Below are positions 40,744 to 50,110 of a stretch of 64,000 nucleotides of DNA, one piece after another. The notes under the pieces were generated by a model, which saw nothing but the letters and a program-made list of their open reading frames with translations, was not told the DNA's origin and ran no database searches. The DNA comes from Nocardia sputorum. GTDB taxonomy: Bacteria > Actinomycetota > Actinomycetes > Mycobacteriales > Mycobacteriaceae. Positions within the stretch are counted from its first letter, which is position 1. Each line of letters opens with the position of its first letter. Where the stretch lies: positions 1,984,001-2,048,000 of the forward strand of contig NZ_AP026978.1 of the NCBI RefSeq assembly GCF_027924405.1. Reading direction: 5' to 3'. The position numbers were made by a program, and so were the translations under genes.

Positions 40744-41826
40744 ATGGACCACCAAGCGGAACCCACCGAATCCCAGGTCAGCGCAAGCTATCTGAAGTCC
40801 GACGGCGAGATCGAGGCGAGCCTGCGCCCGAAATCGCTGGACGACTTCATCGGTCAGCCCCGAGTGCGCGAACAACTCGCGCTGGTGTTGCGCGGAGCCA
40901 AACAGCGCGGCGGCACACCGGATCACGTGCTGCTGTCCGGCCCGCCGGGTCTGGGCAAGACCAGTATGGCGATGATCATCGCCGCCGAGCTCGGCACCGC
41001 GCTGCGGATCACCTCCGGCCCCGCGCTGGAGCGGGCCGGTGATCTCGCCGCCATGCTGAGCAACCTGGTCGAGGGCGATGTGCTGTTCATCGACGAGATC
41101 CACCGGATGGCCCGTCCCGCCGAGGAGATGCTCTACCTGGCGATGGAGGACTTCCGGGTGGACGTGGTGGTCGGCAAAGGGCCGGGCGCGACCTCCATTC
41201 CCCTGGACATCGCGCCGTTCACCCTGGTCGGCGCCACCACGAGGTCCGGAGCGCTGACCGGTCCGCTGCGCGACCGGTTCGGGTTCACCGGGCACATGGA
41301 TTTCTACGAGCCGGGCGAGCTGCTGCGCATCCTGCAACGGTCGGCGCAGATCCTGGGCGTGGCCATCGAGGAGGAGGCGGCGGCCGAGATCGCGGGCCGC
41401 TCGCGCGGCACGCCCCGCATCGCCAATCGCTTGCTGCGCCGCGTCCGCGACTACGCGGAGGTCCGAGCCGACGGCCGGATCACCCGCCCTATCGCGCAGG
41501 CCGCGCTCGAGGTCTACGACGTCGACGTGCTCGGCCTCGATCGCCTCGACCGCGCGGTCCTCGGCGCGCTGGTCCGCAGTTTCGGCGGCGGCCCGGTGGG
41601 GGTGTCCACTTTGGCCGTGGCGGTCGGGGAGGAGGCCGCGACCGTGGAAGAGGTGTGTGAGCCGTTCCTCGTGCGCGCGGGCATGGTCGCGCGCACGCCG
41701 CGCGGCCGGGTCGCTACCGCCGCCGCCTGGGAGCACCTGGGTCTCGTCCCTCCGCCGGACCTGGTGTTCGGGTCCATCGAAGTGCGCGGGCGCGAGCCGC
41801 ACCCCACGCTCGACCTTTTCGAGTGA
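40744..41826 (+). CDS. ruvB: Holliday junction DNA helicase RuvB
   Basis: A 360-residue AAA+ motor that drives branch migration. Walker A Gly-Pro-Pro-Gly-Leu-Gly-Lys-Thr, Walker B Asp-Glu-Ile-His-Arg, sensor 1 Gly-Ala-Thr-Thr-Arg, arginine-finger region Arg-Asp-Arg-Phe-Gly, and a winged-helix C-terminus (Arg-Thr-Pro-Arg-Gly-Arg). ATG 40744 follows ruvA by 6 bp. Last gene of the SOS operon, facing a convergent gene at 41849. Confidence 0.97.
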   Translation: MDHQAEPTESQVSASYLKSDGEIEASLRPKSLDDFIGQPRVREQLALVLRGAKQRGGTPDHVLLSGPPGLGKTSMAMIIAAELGTALRITSGPALERAGDLAAMLSNLVEGDVLFIDEIHRMARPAEEMLYLAMEDFRVDVVVGKGPGATSIPLDIAPFTLVGATTRSGALTGPLRDRFGFTGHMDFYEPGELLRILQRSAQILGVAIEEEAAAEIAGRSRGTPRIANRLLRRVRDYAEVRADGRITRPIAQAALEVYDVDVLGLDRLDRAVLGALVRSFGGGPVGVSTLAVAVGEEAATVEEVCEPFLVRAGMVARTPRGRVATAAAWEHLGLVPPPDLVFGSIEVRGREPHPTLDLFE

Positions 41827-41848
41827 CGCGTGCCCTCGGGCGGACGGG

Positions 41849-42412
41849 TCAGGGGCGGCGGCGCAGCGCGGCCGCGACCAAGTCGAGGAAGGCGTCGACC
41901 TCGTCGCGTTGATATCCGCGAGCGCCGACGCGGGCCTCGGTGAAACGGACGGCCTCGACATCGGCGAAGGTGAGACTGCCCGGTCCGCCGTGCACGAGGG
42001 TCGCGGCGACCAGATCGAGGAACGCGCCGACCTCTTCCTCGTTGTACCCGCGCCTGCCCACCGCGGCCGGGCTGAATCGCATGCGCAGCACGTCGTCCGG
42101 CGTCAGCAGGACGTGACCGTTGCCGTTCGCGGCCGGCACCGGCCGGACGCCGCGCTGGCGGAATTCCAGTTCGACGCGCAGCTGGTCGAGGTATTCGTCG
42201 ACCTGATCGGCGCGGTAGCCGCGCTGGCCGAGCCGCGGCGCGCCGAAGCTGACGTGCCGAAGATCGTCGGCGGCGAGCACGCCCTGCCCGGCCAAGGCCG
42301 CGGCGACGCGTTCGAGAAAGGCGTCCACCTCGTCCGCGTGGTAGCCGCGATACCCGAGCGCAGGGGTCGCGAAACGGGTGCGGCGCACGTCCTCGGGAGT
42401 CACGGGCGACAT
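41849..42412 (-). CDS. protein with four DivIVA-type motifs
   Basis: A 187-residue protein built almost wholly of four tandem copies of a roughly 45-residue unit. Each has a strand-turn of the type Val-x-x-x-x-Phe-x-x-x-x-x-Gly-x-Arg-Gly-Tyr followed by Glu-Val-(Asp/Gly)-Ala-Phe-Leu-(Glu/Asp). This is the DivIVA/Wag31 N-terminal membrane-binding motif, but without the long coiled coil that normally follows. ATG 42412 is chosen because the first unit begins within ten codons; the longer frame lacks similarity. Convergent with ruvB. It may bind curved membrane or be a polar adaptor; this is inference from the motif. Confidence 0.75.
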   Translation of the reverse strand: MSPVTPEDVRRTRFATPALGYRGYHADEVDAFLERVAAALAGQGVLAADDLRHVSFGAPRLGQRGYRADQVDEYLDQLRVELEFRQRGVRPVPAANGNGHVLLTPDDVLRMRFSPAAVGRRGYNEEEVGAFLDLVAATLVHGGPGSLTFADVEAVRFTEARVGARGYQRDEVDAFLDLVAAALRRRP

Positions 42413-42563
42413 TCTGTCAGGCTCGGAGCGTCGGGCCGCTCGGAAGGGAATTCTGGCATTTCCCTGGCCTTTTGCGAACAAGGGCCGTCCCCCTGGCGAA
42501 AGCGTCGGATCAGTGCGCCTCACCCTAGCGCCGGTGGGGTGTCAGGGGGGATTGCCGAATTGT

Positions 42564-43187
42564 TCAGTCCTTGCGGACGCCGTCCACGAGCAGGCGGCGG
42601 ATCGCCTCGTTGAGTGCGGTGATCGCGGCCTCGTCCGGTTCGCGCAGCGAGTAGACGATGCCTCCGATCAGCATGCCGGTCACCGCACGCGCGGTGTTCG
42701 AGGTGTCCAGGTCGGCGCGCAGGTAGCCCTGTTCGACGCCGTGGTCGAGGTAGCCCGCGGTCAGCGCGTCGGCGGTGTCGAGCAGTCCGTACAGCCGCTG
42801 GGTGAGCTCGTCGTCGATGCCGGTGGCGTGGAACAGCAGCAGCTGGGCCACCCGCCGGTCGGCCAGCAGGATCTCGGTGAGCGCCACGCCGATGCGGTCG
42901 ATCTGGGCGCGGTATTCGTCGAGGGTCGCGGCGGCGTCCGGGGCGTTCTCGGTGCCGAGGGCGGCGATGATGCGCGCGGCCAGATCGTCGATGACGTGGT
43001 CGATGATGTCGCGCTTGTTGCTGAAATAGCGGTAGAAGGTGCCGTGACCGATGCCCAGCTGTCCCGCGATGTCGGCGATGCCGGTGGCGTGATAGCCCTT
43101 CTCCGCGAAACAGGCGAACGCGGTGTCGATGATCTCCTGGCGCAGTTCGGCTTTCCGTCGCTCGGCACGCGTGGATGGCTTCGTCAC
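42564..43187 (-). CDS. TetR-family transcriptional regulator
   Basis: A 207-residue TetR-type repressor. Helix-turn-helix at residues about 20-65: Ala-Phe-Ala-Cys-Phe-Ala-Glu-Lys-Gly-Tyr-His-Ala-Thr-Gly-Ile then Ile-Gly-His-Gly-Thr-Phe-Tyr-Arg-Tyr-Phe. The ligand domain follows. GTG 43187 is preferred to ATG 43229, because 43229 lies inside the inverted repeat that should be its operator, and TGTATC on the minus strand just upstream of the GTG can serve as a leaderless -10. Divergent from and probably controlling the monooxygenase at 43266. Confidence 0.88.
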   Translation of the reverse strand: MTKPSTRAERRKAELRQEIIDTAFACFAEKGYHATGIADIAGQLGIGHGTFYRYFSNKRDIIDHVIDDLAARIIAALGTENAPDAAATLDEYRAQIDRIGVALTEILLADRRVAQLLLFHATGIDDELTQRLYGLLDTADALTAGYLDHGVEQGYLRADLDTSNTARAVTGMLIGGIVYSLREPDEAAITALNEAIRRLLVDGVRKD

Positions 43188-43212
43188 CTCCCCGATGATA
43201 CAGTCATCACAA

Positions 43213-43234
43213 ACGGAATGATGTGTCATTCCGT
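43213..43234. promoter_or_regulatory. TetR operator between regulator and monooxygenase
   Basis: ACGGAATGA (43213-43221) and TCATTCCGT (43226-43234) are perfect 9-bp arms around TGTG. The repeat is centred between the divergent TetR and monooxygenase starts, as expected for a TetR operator controlling both. Confidence 0.8.
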
Positions 43235-43265
43235 GATATGCGGTTCAGCTAGCAGGAGGTTCGGT

Positions 43266-44756
43266 GTGGCGCCTCAATACGACGCGGTCGTGGTCGGTGC
43301 GGGGTTCGGGGGCATGGGAGCGGGCATTCAGCTCGATCGGCTCGGCCTGAGCAATTACGTCATCCTCGAACGCGAGGACGATCTCGGCGGTACGTGGCAC
43401 GTGAACCACTATCCGGGTCTGGCGGTCGACATCGCCTCGGTCACCTACTCCTATTCCTTCGAACCGAATCCGCACTGGTCGCGGCTGTTCGCGCCGGGCG
43501 AGGAGCTGAAGAAGTACGCCCGACACGTCGCGGACAAGTACGGCCTGCGCCGCCGGATGCGCTTCGGCACCGTCGTCGACGGCGCGCGCTGGGACGAAGA
43601 GCAGCAGCACTGGGTGGTCTCGATCGCGGGCGGGGAGACCGTCACCGGGCGGTATCTGCTGACCGCGACCGGATTCCTCTCCCAGCCCTACACGCCCCCG
43701 TTCCCCGGCATCGACTCGTTCGCGGGCAAGATCATCCACACCACCGCGTGGGAGGACGACTTCGACCTCACCGGCCGCCGAGCCGCGATCATCGGCACCG
43801 GCGCCACCGCCGTGCAGCTGGTGCCCGAGGTCGCCAAGAAGGCGCAGGCGCTCACGGTGTTCCAGCGCACCCCGATCTGGGTGGTCCCGAAGATCGATAC
43901 CGCGATCCCCGCACCGGTGCGCAAACTGTTCGAACGGGTTCCGGCTACGCAGAAGGCCGCGCGACTGGTCAACACCAGCCTGCTGGAGGCGCTGATGGTG
44001 ATCGGGGTGCTGCATTTCAAGCAGGCCCGGCTGCTGAACAAGGGCGCGGGAGCGCTGGCCAAGGCGCATCTGCGGGCGTCCGTGCGGGACAAGGAGACGC
44101 GCAGGCAGCTGACCCCGCACTACGACTTCGGGTGCAAGCGGCCGACCTTCTCCAACCACTACTTCACCACGTTCAACCAACCGCACGTGCGGCTGGAGAC
44201 GAACTCGATCGACCACATCGAACCGGACGGCATCGTCACCGCCGACGGGCACAAGACCGAGATCGACACCCTGATCCTGGCCACCGGCTTCAACCTGTGG
44301 GACGTGAACTTCCCGGCCATCGAGATCATCGGCCGGGACGGGGTGAACCTCGGAAAGTTCTGGCGGGACAACCGTTTCCAAGCCTACGAGGGCATCACGG
44401 TGCCGAAGTTCCCCAACTTCCTCAGCCTCAACAGCCCGTACTCCTACAGCGGTCTGTCCTACTTCACCACCATCGAAGCCCAGATGAAGCACATGGGCCG
44501 ATTGTTCGGCGAACTGCGCCGCCGCGGCGAGACCACCTTCGAGGTCACCGAGCAGGCCAACGCGGCTTTCCTGGACCGGGTCACCGCCAAGCTCGGCTCA
44601 TCGGTGTTCTACGGCGGCGACTGCGCCACCGCGCGCAGCTACTACTTCAACCAGCACGGCGAGGCCGCCCTGCTGCGGCCGACCAGCACGCTCAACGCGC
44701 ATCGCGAAGCGGTCGGCTTCCCGTTGGAGGACTACGTCTACGGCAGGACCGCCTGA
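43266..44756 (+). CDS. Baeyer-Villiger-type flavin monooxygenase
   Basis: A 496-residue class B monooxygenase. FAD motif Gly-Ala-Gly-Phe-Gly-Gly near residue 12, the Baeyer-Villiger fingerprint Phe-Ala-Gly-Lys-Ile-Ile-His-Thr-Thr-Ala-Trp near residue 155, NADPH motif Gly-Thr-Gly-Ala-Thr-Ala, and Ala-Thr-Gly-Phe near residue 335. It likely converts ketones to esters or lactones or oxidises S/N centres; the substrate is unknown. GTG 43266 has AGGAGG at 8 bp. Repressed by the divergent TetR through 43213-43234 is the simplest model. Hairpin terminator follows. Confidence 0.9.
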   Translation: MAPQYDAVVVGAGFGGMGAGIQLDRLGLSNYVILEREDDLGGTWHVNHYPGLAVDIASVTYSYSFEPNPHWSRLFAPGEELKKYARHVADKYGLRRRMRFGTVVDGARWDEEQQHWVVSIAGGETVTGRYLLTATGFLSQPYTPPFPGIDSFAGKIIHTTAWEDDFDLTGRRAAIIGTGATAVQLVPEVAKKAQALTVFQRTPIWVVPKIDTAIPAPVRKLFERVPATQKAARLVNTSLLEALMVIGVLHFKQARLLNKGAGALAKAHLRASVRDKETRRQLTPHYDFGCKRPTFSNHYFTTFNQPHVRLETNSIDHIEPDGIVTADGHKTEIDTLILATGFNLWDVNFPAIEIIGRDGVNLGKFWRDNRFQAYEGITVPKFPNFLSLNSPYSYSGLSYFTTIEAQMKHMGRLFGELRRRGETTFEVTEQANAAFLDRVTAKLGSSVFYGGDCATARSYYFNQHGEAALLRPTSTLNAHREAVGFPLEDYVYGRTA

Positions 44757-44770
44757 CAGTGACGCCGCAC

Positions 44771-44802
44771 CTCGCCCGCCGGAGCGTGTCGCGGCGGGCG
44801 AG
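44771..44802 (+). terminator. hairpin terminator after the monooxygenase
   Basis: CTCGCCCGCC (44771-44780) and GGCGGGCGAG (44793-44802), perfect 10-bp arms with a 12-nt loop; no U-tract. Confidence 0.7.
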
Positions 44803-44927
44803 CCGGTGTGCGATGGGGAAGTCGTAGCTGCCCAGCGGGCGTGCGGGTGTGGCGTCCGCGCGGCGAACTGGCAGACTGTGTGGGTACTTGTCCATCCCAC
44901 CCACGACACTAGGGACTGACTTCGACG

Positions 44928-45287
44928 ATGGAACTGCTGTTTCCGCTGCTACTGGTAGCCCTGCTCGTGCCGATGTTCCTCGGTGTCCGCCGTCAGAAGC
45001 GGGAAGCCGAGAAGGTCGCCAGCATGCAGGACAACCTGAAGGTCGGCGATCAGGTCGTCACCACGTCGGGTCTGTACGGCACCGTGGTCGAACTCGACGA
45101 CACCACGGTCGACCTCGAGATCGCCGAGGACGTGGTCACCACGTGGCTGCGCCAGGCCATCCGTGAGGTGCGCACCGACGATGCGGTGAGCACCGAGGAG
45201 ACCGGCTCGGAGGACACCGGCTCGGACACCACCGACGCCGTCGAGGAATCCGCCGAGCAGACCGAGACCCGCCTGACCAAGGACTGA
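44928..45287 (+). CDS. yajC: preprotein translocase subunit YajC
   Basis: A 119-residue accessory Sec subunit. One N-terminal membrane helix (Leu-Leu-Phe-Pro-Leu-Leu-Leu-Val-Ala-Leu-Leu-Val-Pro-Met-Phe-Leu), the conserved Val-Gly-Asp-Gln-Val-Val-Thr-Thr-Ser-Gly-Leu-Tyr-Gly-Thr-Val motif and an acidic C-terminal tail rich in Glu/Thr/Asp. It associates with SecDF. First gene of the yajC-secD-secF unit, 119 bp before secD. Confidence 0.93.
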   Translation: MELLFPLLLVALLVPMFLGVRRQKREAEKVASMQDNLKVGDQVVTTSGLYGTVVELDDTTVDLEIAEDVVTTWLRQAIREVRTDDAVSTEETGSEDTGSDTTDAVEESAEQTETRLTKD

Positions 45288-45406
45288 TCGTTCCGGTAGT
45301 GCCCCGGCTCGCCGGATGTCGCCGCGGCCGTCCGTCCGCGCACCCGGCCGGCTGGTGCACGTCCGCATGTTCCATCCTCGACTTCCCGCCTAGGAGATGA
45401 CGTACT

Positions 45407-47089
45407 GTGCCACCTTCCCAGGGATCGGCGCACCCGCTGCGGCTGCTCGGTGTCTACGCCGCGCTGCTGGCCGTGATCTATGCGCTGGTGTTCTTCACCG
45501 GTGACAAGTCCCCGACACCCAAGCTCGGTATCGACCTGCAGGGCGGCACTCGCGTCACGCTGTCCGCGCGCACGCCGGACGGCAGCAAGCCGAGCCAGGA
45601 CAGCCTGAAGAAGGCGCAGGACATCATCGAGAACCGGGTCAACGGGCTCGGCGTCGGCGGATCCGAGGTCGTCATCGACGGCGACAACATCGTGATCACC
45701 GTGCCCGGCGACGACGGGCAGCAGGCGCGCGCGCTGGCGACCACCGCGAAGCTCTACATCCGCCCCGTGTTGCAGGCGGTGCCCGCGGCTGGGCGCGGCG
45801 CGACGCCCCCGCAGACCACGCCGGGCACGCAGCCCGCACCGGCCGCGCAGCCCACGACGCCGGAGACCACGCAGCCCGCGGCGCCGGAGACGGACCAGCA
45901 GGCACCCGCGCCGCAGCAGCGCGTGTTCCCCGCCCAGCAGCCGACGCAGCCGCCCACCGATCCCTCGCTGACGCCCACCGAAGAGGCCACCAAGGAGATC
46001 CAGGCCGCCAAGGCGCTGCGCCAGAGCACCGACGCGTCGGTGCAGCAGGCCGCGCTGGCCGCCCTGGACTGCGGGAAGGCCGATCCGCTCGCGGGCAACG
46101 ACGATCCGGCTCTTCCGCTGGTCACCTGCTCGACCGACGGCACCGAGGTCTTCCTGCTGGACAAGAGCCGCATCGACGGCCAGGAGATCAAGGACGCCAC
46201 CTCGGGCCTGAACCAGCAGCAGGCCAGGCACGAGGTCTACCTGGACTTCAAGTCCGGCGGCAGCGACGCGTGGGCGGCGCTCACCGGCGAGTACGTCTAC
46301 AAGCGGGTGGCCTTCGTGCTGGACTCGAAGGTGGTCAGCGCGCCGGTGGTGCAGCAGGGCCCGCAGCAGGGCGGCCGCACGCAGATCTCGGGCAACTTCA
46401 CCGCCACGTCGGCGAAGGAACTGGCGAACACGCTGAAGTACGGCTCGCTCCCGCTGTCGTTCCAGACCTCCGAGGCCGAGACGGTCTCCGCGACGCTCGG
46501 CCTGTCCTCGCTGAAGGCGGGCCTGCTCGCCGGAGCGGTCGGCTTGGTGGTGGTGTTGCTCTACTGCCTCACCTACTACCGGATGCTGGGCTTCGTCACC
46601 GGTCTGTCGCTGGTGGCCTCCGGATTCGCGGTCTACGGCATCATGGTGCTGCTCGGACGCTGGATCGGTTTCACGCTGGACCTCGCCGGTATCGCGGGTC
46701 TGATCATCGGTATCGGCATGACCGCCGACTCGTTCGTGGTGTTCTTCGAACGCATCAAGGACGAGATGCGCGAGGGGCGCAGCTTCCGTTCGGCGGCTCC
46801 ACGCGGCTGGCAGCGCGCCCGCCGGACCATCCTGTCCGGCAACGCGGTCAGCTTCATCGCCGCGGCCGTGCTGTACATTCTGGCCGTCGGCCAGGTGAAG
46901 GGCTTCGCGTTCACCCTCGGTCTCACCACGATTCTCGACGTCGTCGTGGTATTCCTGGTCACTTCGCCGCTGGTGCTGCTCGCTTCGCGCACGGCGTTCT
47001 GGTCCAAGCCGTCGGTGAACGGCCTCGGCGCGATCCAGCAGATCGCCCGTGAGCGGAAGGCGGCCGAGGCCGCCCTCGGGAAGGCGTGA
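45407..47089 (+). CDS. secD: protein translocase subunit SecD
   Basis: A 560-residue RND-superfamily subunit that uses the proton gradient to pull exported proteins. N-terminal helix, Gly-Ile-Asp-Leu-Gln-Gly-Gly-Thr-Arg signature, large periplasmic P1 domain, and five C-terminal helices with [10 protein letters not shown] carrying the transport Asp. Residues about 125-195 are an insertion very rich in Pro, Gln and Thr inside the periplasmic domain, as also seen in mycobacteria but long here. GTG 45407 is used. Confidence 0.96.
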   Translation: MPPSQGSAHPLRLLGVYAALLAVIYALVFFTGDKSPTPKLGIDLQGGTRVTLSARTPDGSKPSQDSLKKAQDIIENRVNGLGVGGSEVVIDGDNIVITVPGDDGQQARALATTAKLYIRPVLQAVPAAGRGATPPQTTPGTQPAPAAQPTTPETTQPAAPETDQQAPAPQQRVFPAQQPTQPPTDPSLTPTEEATKEIQAAKALRQSTDASVQQAALAALDCGKADPLAGNDDPALPLVTCSTDGTEVFLLDKSRIDGQEIKDATSGLNQQQARHEVYLDFKSGGSDAWAALTGEYVYKRVAFVLDSKVVSAPVVQQGPQQGGRTQISGNFTATSAKELANTLKYGSLPLSFQTSEAETVSATLGLSSLKAGLLAGAVGLVVVLLYCLTYYRMLGFVTGLSLVASGFAVYGIMVLLGRWIGFTLDLAGIAGLIIGIGMTADSFVVFFERIKDEMREGRSFRSAAPRGWQRARRTILSGNAVSFIAAAVLYILAVGQVKGFAFTLGLTTILDVVVVFLVTSPLVLLASRTAFWSKPSVNGLGAIQQIARERKAAEAALGKA

Positions 47090-47096
47090 GGACGCG

Positions 47097-48332
47097 ATGA
47101 CCAACAGCCACACCACCCCCTCGCTCGACAAGACGAGTGCCACCGAGACCACCGACGTATTCGCGGTGGTCGGCGAGCCGCAGCCGCCCAAGCACGGCTT
47201 CTTCAACCGCCTCTACACCGGCACCGGCGCCATCGATGTCATCGGCAAGCGCCGGATGTGGTACCTGATCACCGCCGCGATCGTGCTCGTCTCGCTGGGC
47301 AGCATCATCTTCCGCGGGTTCAACTTCGGTATCGACTTCGAGGGCGGTTCGCGCATCCAGTTCCCGGCGGGGGACGCGACTCCCAGCGCGGTGGAGGACG
47401 TCTACCGCGGCGCCATCGGCACCGACCCGGTCTCGGTGCAGACCGTCGGCACCGGCGGATCGGCCACCATGCTCATCCGCTCCGAGGCGCTGGACCAGAA
47501 GCAGGTGGAGGCGCTGAACAACGCGCTGTTCGCGAAGTTCCAACCGAAGGACAAGACCGGCAACCCGAGCCTGGCCGCGATCAGCACGTCCGATGTCAGC
47601 GAGACCTGGGGCAGCCAGATCACCCGCAAGGCGCTCATCGCGCTCGCGGTATTCCTCGTGCTGGTCGCGGTCTACATCGCGATTCGCTTCGAGACGCACA
47701 TGGCCATCGCGGCCCTGGCGGCGCTGGCCTTCGACGTCAGCGTCACCGCGGGCGTGTACTCGCTCGTCGGTTTCGAGGTCACCCCGGCCACGGTGATCGG
47801 CATCCTCACCATTCTCGGCTTCTCGCTCTACGACTCCGTCGTCGTGTTCGACAAGGTCGAAGAGAACACCCACGGTATCCTGCACCTGACTCGCCGCACC
47901 TACGGCGAGCAGGCCAATCTCGCGGTGAACCAGACGCTCATGCGCTCGATCAACACCGCCTTGATCGGCATCCTGCCGATCGTCGGCTTGATGGTGATCG
48001 CGGTCTGGATGCTGGGCGTGGGCACGCTCAAGGACTTGGCACTGGTGCAGCTGGTCGGTCTGCTGGTCGGCACGTACTCCTCGATCTTCTTCGCGACCCC
48101 GCTGCTGGTCTCGATCAAGGAACGCTGGGGGCCCGTGGCGGCGCACACGAAGAAGGTCCTGGCCAAGCGGGCAGGCGCGGCGAGCGCCCGGGCGAGCGCC
48201 GTGGCCGAGCGCCGGGCGAGCATGGCGGCGGGCCGGGATTTCGACGAGACGCCGCGCAGGCAGCGCGCGGCCGGGCAAACGCCGCGACCCGGTGCGCGCC
48301 CGAGCGGTAAACGGCACAAGAGGCGGAACTGA
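47097..48332 (+). CDS. secF: protein translocase subunit SecF
   Basis: A 411-residue partner of SecD with six helices. Phe-Asn-Phe-Gly-Ile-Asp-Phe-Glu-Gly-Gly-Ser after the first helix and Gly-Phe-Ser-Leu-Tyr-Asp-Ser-Val-Val-Val-Phe-Asp in TM4 are diagnostic. N-terminal cytoplasmic extension of about 50 residues and a basic C-terminal tail of about 60. ATG 47097 lies 7 bp after secD; the longer frame overlaps secD. Confidence 0.96.
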   Translation: MTNSHTTPSLDKTSATETTDVFAVVGEPQPPKHGFFNRLYTGTGAIDVIGKRRMWYLITAAIVLVSLGSIIFRGFNFGIDFEGGSRIQFPAGDATPSAVEDVYRGAIGTDPVSVQTVGTGGSATMLIRSEALDQKQVEALNNALFAKFQPKDKTGNPSLAAISTSDVSETWGSQITRKALIALAVFLVLVAVYIAIRFETHMAIAALAALAFDVSVTAGVYSLVGFEVTPATVIGILTILGFSLYDSVVVFDKVEENTHGILHLTRRTYGEQANLAVNQTLMRSINTALIGILPIVGLMVIAVWMLGVGTLKDLALVQLVGLLVGTYSSIFFATPLLVSIKERWGPVAAHTKKVLAKRAGAASARASAVAERRASMAAGRDFDETPRRQRAAGQTPRPGARPSGKRHKRRN

Positions 48333-48350
48333 CACCAGGCAAGGGGTTTC

Positions 48351-50072
48351 ATGCGACAGCCACGCAGTGCGGTACGACTGATCGGAGCGCTTGCTGCGGG
48401 CACGCTGGCCGCCGGGCTGATGGTCGGCTGCTCCAGCAAGAATCAGGTGCCCTCCATCGGCTACGCGACAGATGCCATCATCGCCACCTATAACGGCGGC
48501 AGCACACTGGGGGCGAGTTCCGGGTCCCCCGCGGTGTTCTCCCGGGTGCTCACGGGGTTCTTCTACACCGGTCCGGACGGCCAGCCGGTCGCCGACACCG
48601 ACTTCGGCACCGCAAAGGAGGTGCCGGGCGAGTCGCAGACCATTCAGTACCGCCTCAACCCAGACGGCGTGTACTCCGACGGGGTGCCGACCTCCTGCGA
48701 CGACTTGGTGCTGGCCTGGGCCGCCCGCAGCGGGCGGTACACCAAACCGGGGGACCGGGGTCCGGTTCCCCTGTTCGACGCCGCGAGCACCACCGGCTAC
48801 GACGCCATCGAGCGAGTCGACTGCCAGCCCGGCTCACGGGATGCCACGGTGGTCTTCCGGCCCGGGCGGCGTTATCTGCCGTGGCGCAACTTGTTCACGG
48901 CGGGTGAGCTGATGCCCGCGCACGTCGCGGCCCGGGTGGCGAACGTGCCCAACGTCGTGTCGGCGTTGCAAACCGGCGACCCGAACGCCCTCGGCAGGAT
49001 CGCGGAAATCTGGAACACCGGCTGGACCATTCCGGCCGACGGGCGGCTGGACCTGTCGCGCTTCCCCTCGTCGGGGCCCTACCGCATCGAGTCCTTCGGC
49101 AGCGAGGACGGCTTGGTGCTGGTGGCCAACGAACGGTGGTGGGGCAACAAACCGGCGACCGGGCGGATCGTGGTGTGGCCCAAGAACTTCGACCTGAAGA
49201 AGAAGGTCGGCGAGAACGCGGTAGGCGTGCTCGACATCGGCGCGCAGTCGGTGAAAGACCTGAATCTGAGCGCCTTCTCGGTGCAGACCGTGCCCGGCCG
49301 GGGCGCCGAGCAGCTGGTGCTGGCGACCGGCGGCGTCTTCTCCTCGGTCGAGGCGCGCCGGGCGTTCGCGTTGTGCCTGCCGCGTCAGACGCTGTTCGAC
49401 AAGCTCGGCAAGACGCCGGACGCGCCGAAGACCGGGCTCGGCTCCGGCCCCTTGAACGCGCATGTCGTGCAGCAGGATTCCCTGTTCTACCCCGCCGTGA
49501 TCGGCGCGTCGAAGAATTACTCCGGCGGCGACGTGGCGAACGCGACGAGGGCGGTTGCCGCCTCCGGCGCCCCGAACCCCACCGTGCGCATCGGCTACGC
49601 GGCTCCGGACGACCGGCGTGCGCAGACCGTCGCTCTGATCGCCGAGGCCTGCAAACCGGCCGGCATCACCGTGGTGGACGCCGGTGCACCCGACTTCACC
49701 CCCGCCCGGCTCAGCGAGGGCAAGGTCGACGCCGTCCTGGGCAGCACCGCGTCGGCGCCCGGTCCGGCGGGCTCGCTGGGTGGTGTGGCCGCGACCAGCG
49801 CGTTGCGCACCGGTAGCGGTCTCAATTTCGGACGGTTCGGCAACGGCCGTTACGATGCGATCACCGATCAGCTCGGGGCCGACGACAATTCGGCCGTACA
49901 GCTGAATCTGCTCACCGAGGCGGAGAACCTGCTGTGGGCGGAGCTGCCGAGCATCCCGTTGTTCGCCACCCCGCGCACGATCGCCTTCGGCAAGGGGCTG
50001 CGCAACGGGATCGCCGCCCCCACCCAGGCCGGATCCGGCTGGAACATGGACCGGTGGGTGCTCGAGCGGTGA
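48351..50072 (+). CDS. ABC-transporter peptide-binding lipoprotein
   Basis: A 573-residue extracytoplasmic solute-binding protein family 5 (peptide/nickel type). Signal peptide with lipobox Leu-Met-Val-Gly-Cys (Cys near residue 27). Family 5 features include the long two-lobed fold and the Tyr-Arg-Leu-Asn-Pro-Asp-Gly-Val-Tyr-Ser-Asp-Gly block. Positional match to M. tuberculosis Rv2585c, between secF and apt. No permease or ATPase genes follow, so it either serves a distant transporter or has another surface role. Confidence 0.88.
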   Translation: MRQPRSAVRLIGALAAGTLAAGLMVGCSSKNQVPSIGYATDAIIATYNGGSTLGASSGSPAVFSRVLTGFFYTGPDGQPVADTDFGTAKEVPGESQTIQYRLNPDGVYSDGVPTSCDDLVLAWAARSGRYTKPGDRGPVPLFDAASTTGYDAIERVDCQPGSRDATVVFRPGRRYLPWRNLFTAGELMPAHVAARVANVPNVVSALQTGDPNALGRIAEIWNTGWTIPADGRLDLSRFPSSGPYRIESFGSEDGLVLVANERWWGNKPATGRIVVWPKNFDLKKKVGENAVGVLDIGAQSVKDLNLSAFSVQTVPGRGAEQLVLATGGVFSSVEARRAFALCLPRQTLFDKLGKTPDAPKTGLGSGPLNAHVVQQDSLFYPAVIGASKNYSGGDVANATRAVAASGAPNPTVRIGYAAPDDRRAQTVALIAEACKPAGITVVDAGAPDFTPARLSEGKVDAVLGSTASAPGPAGSLGGVAATSALRTGSGLNFGRFGNGRYDAITDQLGADDNSAVQLNLLTEAENLLWAELPSIPLFATPRTIAFGKGLRNGIAAPTQAGSGWNMDRWVLER

Positions 50073-50110
50073 TCGACGGTGTTGGGTGATGTGATCATGG
50101 AGAGGTGTCG

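Noticed and set aside
39523..41961. 812-codon frame antisense to ruvCAB
   Set aside because: Shadow of three well-identified genes.
45050..47206. 718-codon frame antisense to yajC-secD
   Set aside because: Shadow; no recognisable domain.
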